Shown: positions 35,362-44,722, counted from the stretch's first letter. The stretch: DNA of 64,000 bases from Singulisphaera sp. GP187 (GCA_945869475.1 CAMBOV010000009.1:49507-113506); one strand, 5' to 3'. Notes: a model not told the origin generated them from the letters alone. Numbers and translations are program-made.

Positions 35362-36832
35362 GCCCATCAACAGTTTCTGCCACAACACCCGCCGAGAATT
35401 TCTCTGGCAGGCAGGAGGCGCATTCACGAGTGTCGCACTCGCGGGCATGCTCGCGGGCGATGGTTTTCTTGCGAAACAATCGCATGCATTCGACGGAACG
35501 ACGCCGATCGATCCCTCGAAGCTGAATCAACTCGCCGCGAAACTCCCCCATTTTCCTGGCAAGGCGAAGTCGGTCATCTTTCTCTTCATGTATGGCGGAC
35601 CGAGTCACGTCGACACCTTTGACTACAAGCCCGACTTGTTCAAGTACGACGGGCAGACGATTCAAGTGAAGACCAAAGGCCGCGGCGGCGACAAGAGCGA
35701 GGGGCGCATTGTCGGTCCGAAATGGAAGTTCAGCCAATATGGACAATCGGGTGCGTGGGTGAGTGACCTCTTTCCACACATCGCTACCTGCGTCGACGAC
35801 CTCGCATTCGTCAAGAGCATGTACGCCGAGAGCCCCATTCACGGCAGCGCGATGTTGATGATGAACACTGGCAAGTTGCTCGGCGGCGCACCATCGATGG
35901 GCTCGTGGGTCAATTATGGGATGGGTTCACTCAACAAGAATCTGCCTGGATTCGTGGTGATGCTCGACTCAACCGGCGGACCGATCAGCGGCGCGAAAAA
36001 CTGGACGAGTGGCTACATGCCCGCGAGTTTTCAAGGGTGCGTACTGCGTGGACAGGGCGATCCAATTCTTGACCTTGCGACACCGTCGTCGCGCTCGCAA
36101 TCCGCACAGCGAAAACTGATCGATCGGCTCACGTTGTGGAACCAGCGACACGCGCTCCTGCGAAGTGGCAATCCAGACCTCGAGAGTCGCATCGAGAGTT
36201 ACGAACTCGCCTACCGCATGCAGGCAACGGCTCCTGAGACCGTCGACCTCTCGGGCGAGACCGCAGAGACCAAGACTCTCTACGGCATCGACGAATCGCA
36301 GACAGAGGAGTTCGGCCGCAAGTGTCTGCTCGCTCGCCGACTCGTTGAACGCGGAGTTCGATTCGTGCAGGTCTATTCAGGTGGATCGCACAACGATGCG
36401 AATTGGGATGCGCACGATGACCTCAAGAAGAATCATGACTACCACGCGCGTCGCACCGACAAGCCGATCGCCGCGCTGCTGAAAGATCTCAAGCGACGAG
36501 GACTGCTCGATGAAACGCTCGTCGTCTGGGGTGGTGAGTTTGGCCGCCAACCAACCGCCGAATACGCCAAGGGCACCGGTCGCGACCACAATTCGTGGGG
36601 ATTCACAATGTGGATGGCCGGCGGCGGAATCAAAGGTGGAATCTCAGTCGGCGCGACGGATGAACTTGGATCGATCGGCGTGGGCGAGCGCTTTCACGTG
36701 AAGCAGTTGCACGCGACGATTCTTCATCAACTCGGGATCGATCCCAACGCTCTCAGTTATTTTTACGCAGGCCTCGATCAGAAACTCGTCGGGGTCGAGG
36801 GGGCGATGCCGATCGCTCAACTGATCGCGTAG
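35351..36832 (+). CDS. DUF1501 protein, Tat-exported
   Basis: The 493-residue sulfatase-like (alkaline phosphatase fold) protein has a twin-arginine signal, NTRREFLWQAGGAFTSVALA. The body contains KSVIFLFMYGGPSHVDTFDY, SPIHGSAMLMMNTG, GARFVQVYSGG-like GVRFVQVYSGGSHNDANWD, and the C-terminal VVWGGEFGRQPTAEY and GRDHNSWGFTMWMAGGG with Asp/His metal-site candidates. It is coupled to the DUF1549/DUF1553 gene by overlap. The family's substrate is unknown, but its pairing with PSD1 proteins suggests work on sulfated or complex glycans. Confidence 0.92.
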   Translation: MSTEPINSFCHNTRREFLWQAGGAFTSVALAGMLAGDGFLAKQSHAFDGTTPIDPSKLNQLAAKLPHFPGKAKSVIFLFMYGGPSHVDTFDYKPDLFKYDGQTIQVKTKGRGGDKSEGRIVGPKWKFSQYGQSGAWVSDLFPHIATCVDDLAFVKSMYAESPIHGSAMLMMNTGKLLGGAPSMGSWVNYGMGSLNKNLPGFVVMLDSTGGPISGAKNWTSGYMPASFQGCVLRGQGDPILDLATPSSRSQSAQRKLIDRLTLWNQRHALLRSGNPDLESRIESYELAYRMQATAPETVDLSGETAETKTLYGIDESQTEEFGRKCLLARRLVERGVRFVQVYSGGSHNDANWDAHDDLKKNHDYHARRTDKPIAALLKDLKRRGLLDETLVVWGGEFGRQPTAEYAKGTGRDHNSWGFTMWMAGGGIKGGISVGATDELGSIGVGERFHVKQLHATILHQLGIDPNALSYFYAGLDQKLVGVEGAMPIAQLIA

Positions 36833-36839
36833 CGGCGAT

Positions 36840-37343
36840 TCACTTCAATTGCGTGATGAGCGCGACGATCTGAGCTTGGCTGAGTTCGCCGCCATCCCAG
36901 TTCGCGACACATTGCGCCTTCGAGATCCCCTTGTACATCTTGCGTCCGTCGATATTGAAAAGGCACTTCGCCTTGCTGATGCCTTCGTAGATTTTGCCGC
37001 CGTCGAAGGTGTAGAGACACTTCGCGCGAGAGATTCCTTCGTAGACCTTGTCATCGACCAGCGTGAACACGCACTTCGCCTTCGATATTCCCTCGTAGAT
37101 CTTTCCTCCCGAAATGTTGAACAGGGTCTTCGCCTGTGAGATGCCTTCGTAGACCTTCTCGTCGTGGAAGTTCATGATGCACTTCGCTCGAGAGATTCCC
37201 GCGTACGCCTTGACCGCTTCGACTGCGAGGGATGGGCTGCTGTCTGTCATGGTCGACACTTTCGCCGACGTGAGAACGACTGGCGAGAGACTCGCGCAAA
37301 GAATCCCGCAGAGGATGGCAGTCGCAAGCCAGTGCATCGGCAC
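36840..37343 (-). CDS. Secreted protein of six 18-residue KxYEGISxAKC repeats
   Basis: The 167-residue product starts at GTG 37343, which has GAGG 7 nt upstream; ATG 37337 is the alternative. A signal peptide (HWLATAILCGILCASLSPVV) precedes six consecutive 18-residue repeats at residues 45-62, 63-80, 81-98, 99-116, 117-134 and 135-152. The consensus is K-h-Y-E-G-I-S-[KRQ]-A-K-C-h-F-[NT]-h-x-G-G. Cys occupies position 11 in all but repeat 2, which has Thr. A short non-repeat tail ends the protein. The pattern resembles short beta-hairpin-repeat 'beta-flower' proteins, but I assign no function. It is tail-to-tail with the DUF1501 gene, 7 nt away. Confidence 0.8.
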   Translation of the reverse strand: MPMHWLATAILCGILCASLSPVVLTSAKVSTMTDSSPSLAVEAVKAYAGISRAKCIMNFHDEKVYEGISQAKTLFNISGGKIYEGISKAKCVFTLVDDKVYEGISRAKCLYTFDGGKIYEGISKAKCLFNIDGRKMYKGISKAQCVANWDGGELSQAQIVALITQLK

Positions 37344-37434
37344 GAAGATACCTCAGCGGCACCGACCATCAACGATTTTCCCGAATCCATTGCTGATCTC
37401 TTGCAATCTTGTCACTTCGTGGCATCTTGGGTTC

Positions 37435-38184
37435 ATGCTCGCACGTTGTTCCGCAAGCTCTCTCAGTGCTGTCGCCACCGCACTCGTGCTCGCACTGCCT
37501 TCTTCGGCAGCAATCGTGTCGCTCTCAGCTCTGCGCGATACGACGCTTTACGAAAGCGCAACAGGTGCGCTCGGCAACGGCTCAGGTCAGTTTCTGATCG
37601 CCGGCACCACCAATCAGCCGCAACTGCGCCGAGCGCTGCTCGCCTTTGATCTGGGCACTCTGCTCCCAGCAAATGCCATCATCGAGAGCGTGACCGTGAC
37701 GATGCATGTCGCATCGGCGAGCGTTCTCTCACACAACTTTTCGCTTTCACGCGTGACAGCACCCTGGACTGAAGGCGCCTCAGACGCGATTGGCAACGAA
37801 GGCAGCGGTACAGCGGCGATGACTGGCGATGCGACGTGGCTGCACGCATCGTGGCCTGGCGTCGCATGGTCAACAGCGGGCGGAGACTTCTCAACCACAT
37901 CGAGCGCCGCGCGAGCTGTCGGCGACGTCGGTTTCTACTCGTGGACCTCGGCGCAATTGACGAGCGATGTGCAGAGTTGGCTCGCACATCCGACAGCCAA
38001 CTTTGGATGGATTCTCCGCGGCGAAGAAGGCGCGCCAGGCACGACACGTCGATTCGACTCGAGCGAATCGCTCGACGCGTCACTCGCGCCATCGCTCGTG
38101 ATCGAATACTCGGTGGTGCCGACTCCGGGATCGATGGCGCTGCTGGCGCTCTCACTGCTCGTTGCCCGCCGACGCCGCCGCTGA
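37435..38184 (+). CDS. DNRLRE-type secreted protein with PEP-CTERM-like tail
   Basis: The 249-residue protein has a signal peptide (SLSAVATALVLALPSSAAIV). A beta-sandwich domain of the DNRLRE (disaggregatase-related) type follows (DTTLYESATGALGNGSGQFL, LRRALLAFDLGTLLPANAII, FYSWTSAQLTSDVQSWL). It ends in the sorting tail VPTPGSMALLALSLLVARRR plus two further Arg. The tail fits planctomycete PEP-CTERM variants recognised by exosortase-like enzymes at the cell envelope. No exosortase gene is in the window. Confidence 0.8.
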   Translation: MLARCSASSLSAVATALVLALPSSAAIVSLSALRDTTLYESATGALGNGSGQFLIAGTTNQPQLRRALLAFDLGTLLPANAIIESVTVTMHVASASVLSHNFSLSRVTAPWTEGASDAIGNEGSGTAAMTGDATWLHASWPGVAWSTAGGDFSTTSSAARAVGDVGFYSWTSAQLTSDVQSWLAHPTANFGWILRGEEGAPGTTRRFDSSESLDASLAPSLVIEYSVVPTPGSMALLALSLLVARRRRR

Positions 38185-38209
38185 ATCGCGGCGAAGAGTC
38201 GGCGAAAAC

Positions 38210-39436
38210 TCAGTTCCCCGACGTTCCCCACGCGCCGAGCACGAGTGCGAGATCAGCGCCGTTCACGACTCCATCGCCGTTGATGTCGGTCATGAAAGCG
38301 GTTGGTGTGCACCCGAACTCAATCTTTCCAACCGTGCCAGAATCCCAGACACGCGTGAGCCGAATGAGATAATTCGTGCCCGCGACCGCCGGAAACGTCA
38401 CAAGCGATCCGTACGATGTCGGCGTGCAGTCATCGTTGCACGCGATTGTGCCGCCTGCTGCGGCTGTGCATGCATCAAAGTTCGAGCATGAACTGAGTTC
38501 ATACACTTCGATTCCAGTATCGGCCGCGGTCAGTCCGCAGGTCTTCACCGTGGCGGAGCCTGTGCAGTTTGGAGCCCACACGTAGAAAAACTGACGGGTG
38601 ACGTTGATTGGGGCCGCTGGGCAGGAAAATGCCCCGGCAGTAATCGCTGTTGCGAATGAAAAATCGAAATTCGGCGCGGCGAACGAACCGACGACCGGCA
38701 TCGCGCTCTCGCAAGAACTTGCAGGAAGTGCCATAACTCCGTTGGTGACCATGAAGTAACCACCCGTCTCCGCGCCGACTGGGTCCAACCAAGACGAGAG
38801 TCGATAACCAAAATCTTCTGCATTTGCCTGCCACATTCCAGGGCCCGTCTCATTGAGAAAGAGCGTCTTTGCAGCTCCCGAACCGCACGTGTCTCGCATA
38901 CCAACGGGGCGGTTTGCGCGACCCGAAACTGCGACGAAGTACTCGGTGTTTGCGGCCAGCACGTCTCCGAGTTTGACCGCTGAACCGGCGAAGGGCGCCT
39001 CGCCTCTCAGTACCGGATAGGCCTGGGTTGAAGATGCGTTGTACACCGTCGCAACGGGAACTGCGTGCGTCACCAAGCTCAGAGATATAGTACTACAATT
39101 CACAACAATTTTCTTGAAGATGGTGAGTCGCGCACCCCACGCGGGCTCACCTCCGCTGCCCATGTTCATATCGAAAGTGAATGCGTATGGATTCAATCCC
39201 GTCTTCACCAGATACATGTCGACTAAGTCGGGCGCGCCGATGAGCGCCGTCGACGATGTCGCCCCTCGCACGCGTGTAACCGCCAAGGTCGTCGAACTCG
39301 ACACAACCGCCGCAGTCGCTGCCGCCGGGCCAGCGTCCTTGCCACCTTCGTCAAACTCCGGGCCTGCCAGAGCAGTCGTTGAAAGCGTGGTGGTGACGAT
39401 GAGAGCGATTCGATTGATCATGATGAATGTGCGCAT
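38210..39436 (-). CDS. Secreted protein with C-terminal dockerin-type EF-hand
   Basis: The 408-residue protein has a signal peptide (INRIALIVTTTLSTTALAG) and a Cys-containing beta-rich body (CGSGAAKTLFL, FFYVWAPNCTGSATVKTCGL, GTIACNDDCTPTSYGSLVTF). The C-terminal DINGDGVVNGADLALVLGAW segment is one calcium-binding dockerin type I repeat, common on Phycisphaerae surface proteins. AGGAGG sits 8 nt before ATG 39436, an excellent start. Function and binding partner are unknown. It converges on the PEP-CTERM gene to its left, leaving 25 nt between the stop codons. Confidence 0.8.
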   Translation of the reverse strand: MRTFIMINRIALIVTTTLSTTALAGPEFDEGGKDAGPAAATAAVVSSSTTLAVTRVRGATSSTALIGAPDLVDMYLVKTGLNPYAFTFDMNMGSGGEPAWGARLTIFKKIVVNCSTISLSLVTHAVPVATVYNASSTQAYPVLRGEAPFAGSAVKLGDVLAANTEYFVAVSGRANRPVGMRDTCGSGAAKTLFLNETGPGMWQANAEDFGYRLSSWLDPVGAETGGYFMVTNGVMALPASSCESAMPVVGSFAAPNFDFSFATAITAGAFSCPAAPINVTRQFFYVWAPNCTGSATVKTCGLTAADTGIEVYELSSCSNFDACTAAAGGTIACNDDCTPTSYGSLVTFPAVAGTNYLIRLTRVWDSGTVGKIEFGCTPTAFMTDINGDGVVNGADLALVLGAWGTSGN

Positions 39437-39575
39437 AGCAGAGGCCTCCTAGAAAGTGTTGCCGAGCACATCTTGACTTCAACGGACCGCCGATGCAACA
39501 AAACTCCAAAAGATTTGATTGGTTTTTTAACCCAAAGTGAGTGCCCGCGAGGTGTTTCGATAGGATCGAACCGAG

Positions 39576-42005
39576 ATGCAGCCCGACGATCCAGATCGCA
39601 CATTGCTTCCAGGAGAGGCTTCCCAAGAGGCTCCTCGGCGCGAAATGGACGTCACCGCAGACTCAAGCGGTGCAACGGATATCTCGCAACCGCCATCCAT
39701 CGAAGGCTTCGGGATGGATTCAAAATCATGGGGCGGAACGGCCATCGGCGCTGGCGTTGGACCAACCTCGAACACGTCGGGCGCGCGATACAAGATTCTG
39801 CGACCACTCGGCGAGGGCGGTTTCGGCATCGTCTATCTCGCCGAACAAACAGAGCCAATCCGGCGCAAGGTCGCACTCAAGGTGCTCAAGATGGCTTTCG
39901 CGTCGAAGGCAACACTCGCGAGATTTGAAGCTGAGCAGCAAACGCTCGCGATCATGGATCATCCGGGACTCGCCAAAGTCTTCGACGCGGGCACGACTCC
40001 CGAAGGGCAGCCCTATTTTTCAATGGAGTATGCGCCGGGTGAACCACTCGCAGCCTTCTGTGACAATCACCACCTCGACATCCGTGCACGCATCAAGTTG
40101 CTCGCTGAGGTTTGCGATGCGATTCAGCATGCGCACATGAAGGGAGTCGTGCACCGCGATCTCAAACCGGGAAACATTCTTGTTGGTGAGAGCGATGAAG
40201 GGCACCGCGCAAAGGTGATCGACTTCGGAATCGCCAAGGCCATCTCGGCGAGCGTCGCAAGCAATCCCCTCGAAACACAGTTCGGGCAATTCGTCGGAAC
40301 ACCCGTCTACATGAGTCCTGAACAGGCCGAGGGTGGGTCGATCGACATTGACACTCGCAGTGACATCTATTCGATGGGTGTGATCCTCTATGAACTGCTC
40401 GCCGCAAAGACGCCCATCGAGAGTGAAACGCTTCGAAAGTCTGGGATCGCCCATCTGCACCGAACGATTCTCGAGAGTGATCCGCTGCGGCCGAGTGCGC
40501 GTCTTACTGCGATGACCGTCGAAGATCGAAAACTCACGACGGACGCACGCGCGACTGATTTTTCACGACTCTCGCGGCTCTTGAAACAAGATCTTGACTG
40601 GATCACGATGCGCTGCCTCGAAAAGGACCGAAACCGCCGCTACGAGAGTGCCAGCGGACTTGCCGCAGATCTGCGCCGTTTTCTGGACGGCGAGGCGGTG
40701 CTCGCGGGTCCTCCGACACTTCGCTACCGATCGAGCAAGTTTGTTCGCCGCCACCGCATCGGCGTCGGATCAGCCGCAGTCGCGGCGGCGGCACTCATCG
40801 CCTTCGCCGTGAGCATGTGGTTCGCGTGGAAGGATGCCACGATTCAACAATCGCGCGCGCAGCAGACTCTCGCGGTCTTTGTCTCGGCGCTCGAATCATC
40901 CGAACTGACTGGCGCGCAATCTGGTGCAGCCAACACCGTGCAGGGTCTGCTGCTGAAAGTCGAAGAGTCAGCGGTGAAGTCGCTCGTCGATCAACCGGAC
41001 ATTCTCGTTGACCTGCGCGCAACAATTGGACCTGTTTTTACCTCGCTCACAGACTACGACTCTGCCCGGCGCAACATCATTCCACTCGTCGACTATCGCC
41101 GAACGCAATCTCTCTCGAAAGGTGTCAAAGAAAGCCTCGCGCTCGCCGATGCACTGCATGAGTATGGGCGTGTGCTCTTCTTCTTACGACAGTTGCCTGC
41201 GTCGCGCAGCGCGTACGAAGAATCGCTCGCGCTGCGCAAGCTCTTTCTCTCTGCCAACGATGCTAAACTGGGCACATCGCTCTTGCACCTAAGCTCGGTC
41301 TACCGCGCGCTGAAAGAGGACGCAGAGAGTGACCGCGCGAGCGATGAAGCGATTGCAATTTTTCGGCGCATCACCGACGACCGCCAGGAACGCCTCGGCG
41401 CCGCGCTCTTTTCGCGGGCAGACAGTCTGCGCAAGGCGAAGCGGTATGACGAATCGCGCGTCTTCGTCGAAGAAGCGATCCAGGTCATGATTAAGAATGA
41501 AGGGGCGAACTCGTGGCGCGTCGGTCGAGCGCTGAGCCTTCTCGCGGACCTTGAAGTTGCACAAGGGCGATTCGATCTCGCGGTCGTTCACGAACGTCGC
41601 GCACTCTCGCTTATCGAACCACGCTACGGCTCAACACATGCCACCGTGACGCTGAGCCGGCAGAAACTCGCGCAGAATCTCTACACACTTGCGACGGGAG
41701 GCGAGGAGTTCGCGGCGGGATCCACGGTGACGGACCGAGAGAAACTCACTGAGGCGATCGAGCAAGCTCGGATGGCAGTCGATGGCCGAGCGCAAGACGA
41801 CAGGTCGCCGGTCGAGACAGCCCTCTCGCTCGCACTGCTCTCGCAGATGAGCGAGTGGAACGGCGACCTCTCGACTGCGATCGCATGTGAAAATCGCATC
41901 ATCAATATGTTGCACGAGCGGGCTCCCCAAGCGGCGCAGCAGATCATGACGGCGACGGCGCGACTCGCACTGCTGCGCAAGGCGACACCGCCCGCTGTAC
42001 CGTGA
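39576..42005 (+). CDS. Serine/threonine protein kinase with TPR-like repeats
   Basis: The 809-residue Hanks-type kinase has an acidic N-terminal segment and then a complete catalytic domain (about residues 72-370). Visible motifs are LGEGGFGIVYLAEQ, VALKVLK, catalytic D195 in VVHRDLKPGNILV, DFGIAKA, GTPVYMSPEQAEG and the SDIYSMGVILYELL helix. A single membrane segment (VGSAAVAAAALIAFAVSMWF, about residues 390-412) leads to an extracytoplasmic region with TPR-like helices (SRSAYEESLALRKLF, AVVHERRALSLIE). Its stop overlaps the following GTG start. Confidence 0.93.
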   Translation: MQPDDPDRTLLPGEASQEAPRREMDVTADSSGATDISQPPSIEGFGMDSKSWGGTAIGAGVGPTSNTSGARYKILRPLGEGGFGIVYLAEQTEPIRRKVALKVLKMAFASKATLARFEAEQQTLAIMDHPGLAKVFDAGTTPEGQPYFSMEYAPGEPLAAFCDNHHLDIRARIKLLAEVCDAIQHAHMKGVVHRDLKPGNILVGESDEGHRAKVIDFGIAKAISASVASNPLETQFGQFVGTPVYMSPEQAEGGSIDIDTRSDIYSMGVILYELLAAKTPIESETLRKSGIAHLHRTILESDPLRPSARLTAMTVEDRKLTTDARATDFSRLSRLLKQDLDWITMRCLEKDRNRRYESASGLAADLRRFLDGEAVLAGPPTLRYRSSKFVRRHRIGVGSAAVAAAALIAFAVSMWFAWKDATIQQSRAQQTLAVFVSALESSELTGAQSGAANTVQGLLLKVEESAVKSLVDQPDILVDLRATIGPVFTSLTDYDSARRNIIPLVDYRRTQSLSKGVKESLALADALHEYGRVLFFLRQLPASRSAYEESLALRKLFLSANDAKLGTSLLHLSSVYRALKEDAESDRASDEAIAIFRRITDDRQERLGAALFSRADSLRKAKRYDESRVFVEEAIQVMIKNEGANSWRVGRALSLLADLEVAQGRFDLAVVHERRALSLIEPRYGSTHATVTLSRQKLAQNLYTLATGGEEFAAGSTVTDREKLTEAIEQARMAVDGRAQDDRSPVETALSLALLSQMSEWNGDLSTAIACENRIINMLHERAPQAAQQIMTATARLALLRKATPPAVP

Positions 42006-42427
42006 CGATCGTGCAGCAATCGATCCCCATCCTGATGGGACTCTTCTTGGTCAGCATCATCGCAGGGTCGTTTTTCGCACGGAGTGCGGTGCTCTCGCTC
42101 GAACAGCAGCACAAGGCTGACCTCGTCACGATCGTTGGACGGATGTCGCTCGTGAACTTGATCGTGCCGCTGCTCACCGCGCTCATCTATGCAATCGTGG
42201 TCATCGGTGATTCGCAGGCACTGCCGCTCGCGACCGTCATCGCCTTTGCGGTGTTGGTGGTGCATGGGATCGCGGGTGCCGTGATCGCTGATCGCGCCTA
42301 CCGAGCCCATCACTTTCCACCGCGATTCATCCGCCTTTTTCGCCTCTCACGCGCGGTACGCATCGCCGGTTCAGCGCTCTTGTTCGCCGGAATCCTCGCG
42401 TGGATGTTCACCCGCGATCGGGCGTAA
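42002..42427 (+). CDS. Small integral membrane protein, four predicted TM helices
   Basis: The 141-residue hydrophobic protein has four likely membrane helices at about residues 9-27, 50-68, 75-97 and 119-136. The loops contain Arg/His residues (RSAVLSLEQQHKADL, RAYRAHHFPPRFIRLF). The start is a GTG overlapping the kinase stop, so it is translationally coupled to the Ser/Thr kinase and could be its membrane partner. No family recognised. Confidence 0.7.
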   Translation: MTIVQQSIPILMGLFLVSIIAGSFFARSAVLSLEQQHKADLVTIVGRMSLVNLIVPLLTALIYAIVVIGDSQALPLATVIAFAVLVVHGIAGAVIADRAYRAHHFPPRFIRLFRLSRAVRIAGSALLFAGILAWMFTRDRA

Positions 42428-42436
42428 CGTGCGGTG

Positions 42437-44719
42437 ATGATCACTGTCTTTGTGAGTGCCATCCTGAGCCTTCCCTTCTGTGCCGCGCCGCACGCGACTC
42501 AAGAGCAGCACGATAATCGCGCGACGCTCGAGCGGGCGATCGAGAAGGCACCAATCGAGCAACAAGCGGCAATGCGTTGGCTCATCACGCAGATGCCCGC
42601 GAGCGACACGCGCACTCTGACGAGTGAATTTCTGCTCGAGAACTGCGCGCAGGCCTACCACGCGTGGAAGTCGGCTCCGTGGCACGCGCAGGTCTCAGAA
42701 GATCTCTTTCTCGATTGCATCTTGCCCTATGCGTGCATCAATGAGTCGCGCGATCCGTGGCGTGTGACGCTGCGTGAGATCTGCGCGCCGATGATCGTCG
42801 GTGCAACGACGCCCTCGCAGGCGGCGGTGATCATCAACCGCGAATTGTTTCCACGCGTGGGAGTGAAGTACTCGACCCTTCGCAAGAAGGCTGACCAAAG
42901 CCCCGCCGAGTCGATGGAGAGCGGGCTCGCCTCGTGCACGGGCTTGTCGATTCTTCTGGTGGATGCCTGTCGATCAGTGGGAATTCCTGCACGTTTTGCA
43001 GGCATTCCGATGTGGATCGACAAGAGCGGAAATCACTCGTGGGTCGAGATCTGGGACAACGGATGGCACTTCACCGGCGCCGCAGAACCCACGGGCGATG
43101 CGCTTGATCAGGGATGGTTCGCCGATCGCGCCACAGGAGCCCGTCGCGATGAGCCCATCCATGCGATCTACGCTGTGACGTGGCGCGACTCTCCAACGAC
43201 CTTTCCAGCTGCGTGGCGCGATGATGACGATGGAGTGGTACGCGCCGTCAATGTGACCGATCGATATCTGACGAGTGCGATGGTCCTGCCAGCGGGACAC
43301 GCACGAGTACGCATTCGTGCGACTGCTGACGGCGAGCGAGTCGCGCTCCCGATCACCCTCTGCAATGCGAAGTCCGAGTCGCTCTTTTCGGGCACGACCA
43401 AGGACGAAGGATTCGATAGCAACGATCACCTCACGGCGACGGTGCCTCTGGGCGCGACCCTCTCGCTGACTTCGCCGGGACAGCCGTTGCTCGCATTCAC
43501 TGTCGACCGCGATGAGCAACTCGTCACTGCGACGGTGAGCGCATCTGACTCGCAGCGCGCACTCAAAGACCTTCGCAGCGCACTTCGAAAAAACGGCGTG
43601 AAGGAACTGGCCACGGCCCCTTTCGCCTCTGTTGCGCTCACGAAAGAGGACGCAATCAAGGCGCGAGATCTCATCTGGAAGAGTTACTCATCACGCCTTC
43701 GTGCGCAGCGCACGAAAGAACTCGCAAGCGGCGTCATCGAACACAACGGCGCGACAATGCCAATCTGGTTCAAAGCGTACGGCGACAAACCACAGGCTGG
43801 TCACGCGCTCTTCATCTCAATGCACGGCGGCGGCGGCGCTCCACCCGAAGTGAACTCGAAGCAGTGGGAGAACCAGAAGCGACTCTATGAACCAAAGGAG
43901 GGCATCTACGTTGCTCCGCGTGCACCGACCGATACGTGGAACCTGTGGCACCAAGATCACATCGATCCACTCTTCACGCGGCTCATCGAAGACATGATCA
44001 TCGTCGAAGGCATCAACCCAAACCGCGTCTACATCATGGGGTACAGCGCAGGTGGCGACGGCGTCTACCAGCTCGCTCCGCGCATGGCCGATCAGTTTGC
44101 GGCCGCTGCAATGATGGCGGGCCATCCCAATGAAACGAAGCCCGATGGACTTCGCAACCTTCCCTTCGCTCTGCACGTCGGAGCCAACGACACACCCTTC
44201 AAACGAAACGAGATTGGCGCCCAGTGGAAGGTGCTTCTCGATGAACTCGCCGCGAACGATGTTGGCGGATATCCCCATCTTGTCGAGATCCACGCGGGCA
44301 AGGGTCATTGGATGGATCGAGAAGATGCCTCGGCGGTCGAGTGGATGGCGCAGTACTCGCGCAACATGCATCCGACGAAAATCGTCTGGCTGCAAGACGA
44401 CGTCACCCACACCAGGTTTTACTGGCTCGCGACCACTGTGCCCGTGGCGGGCTCGCGCATCGTTGCCTCCCACACTGGGCAGGATTTTCTCATCGAAAGC
44501 AGTGCGACTGTCGATGGTCTCTCACTTCGAATGGATGACACAATGTGCGACCTCGACAAGCCGATCACCGTTCGGTCGGGCGATGCGATGATCTTTTCTG
44601 GCATCGCTCCCCGCACCATCGCAGTGATCGCGACGACGATTGGGGAGCGTGGCGATCCAACCGCTTCATTCGTGGCTGAACTCCGCCTCGCCCCTTCAAC
44701 TCTTTCACTGGAACGCTGA
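42437..44719 (+). CDS. Transglutaminase-like domain fused to alpha/beta-hydrolase esterase
   Basis: The product of about 760 residues combines two enzyme domains behind a signal peptide (ITVFVSAILSLPFCAA). The N-terminal transglutaminase-core domain has C167 in GLASCTGLSILLVDACRSVG and the His in SGNHSWVEIWDNGWH. A beta-rich linker follows. The C-terminal domain resembles PHB depolymerase/feruloyl-esterase hydrolases: ALFISMHGGGGAPPEVN oxyanion region, nucleophile S537 in RVYIMGYSAGGDGVYQL, and HAGKGHWMDR with the His. The combination suggests degradation of an amide- and ester-containing polymer, which is inference. ATG 42437 is used; GTG 42434 is possible. Confidence 0.85.
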   Translation: MITVFVSAILSLPFCAAPHATQEQHDNRATLERAIEKAPIEQQAAMRWLITQMPASDTRTLTSEFLLENCAQAYHAWKSAPWHAQVSEDLFLDCILPYACINESRDPWRVTLREICAPMIVGATTPSQAAVIINRELFPRVGVKYSTLRKKADQSPAESMESGLASCTGLSILLVDACRSVGIPARFAGIPMWIDKSGNHSWVEIWDNGWHFTGAAEPTGDALDQGWFADRATGARRDEPIHAIYAVTWRDSPTTFPAAWRDDDDGVVRAVNVTDRYLTSAMVLPAGHARVRIRATADGERVALPITLCNAKSESLFSGTTKDEGFDSNDHLTATVPLGATLSLTSPGQPLLAFTVDRDEQLVTATVSASDSQRALKDLRSALRKNGVKELATAPFASVALTKEDAIKARDLIWKSYSSRLRAQRTKELASGVIEHNGATMPIWFKAYGDKPQAGHALFISMHGGGGAPPEVNSKQWENQKRLYEPKEGIYVAPRAPTDTWNLWHQDHIDPLFTRLIEDMIIVEGINPNRVYIMGYSAGGDGVYQLAPRMADQFAAAAMMAGHPNETKPDGLRNLPFALHVGANDTPFKRNEIGAQWKVLLDELAANDVGGYPHLVEIHAGKGHWMDREDASAVEWMAQYSRNMHPTKIVWLQDDVTHTRFYWLATTVPVAGSRIVASHTGQDFLIESSATVDGLSLRMDDTMCDLDKPITVRSGDAMIFSGIAPRTIAVIATTIGERGDPTASFVAELRLAPSTLSLER

Positions 44720-44722
44720 CCT

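Noticed and set aside
36888..37211. CRISPR-like array
   Set aside because: The 54-bp units are contiguous with no spacers and encode an in-frame protein repeat.
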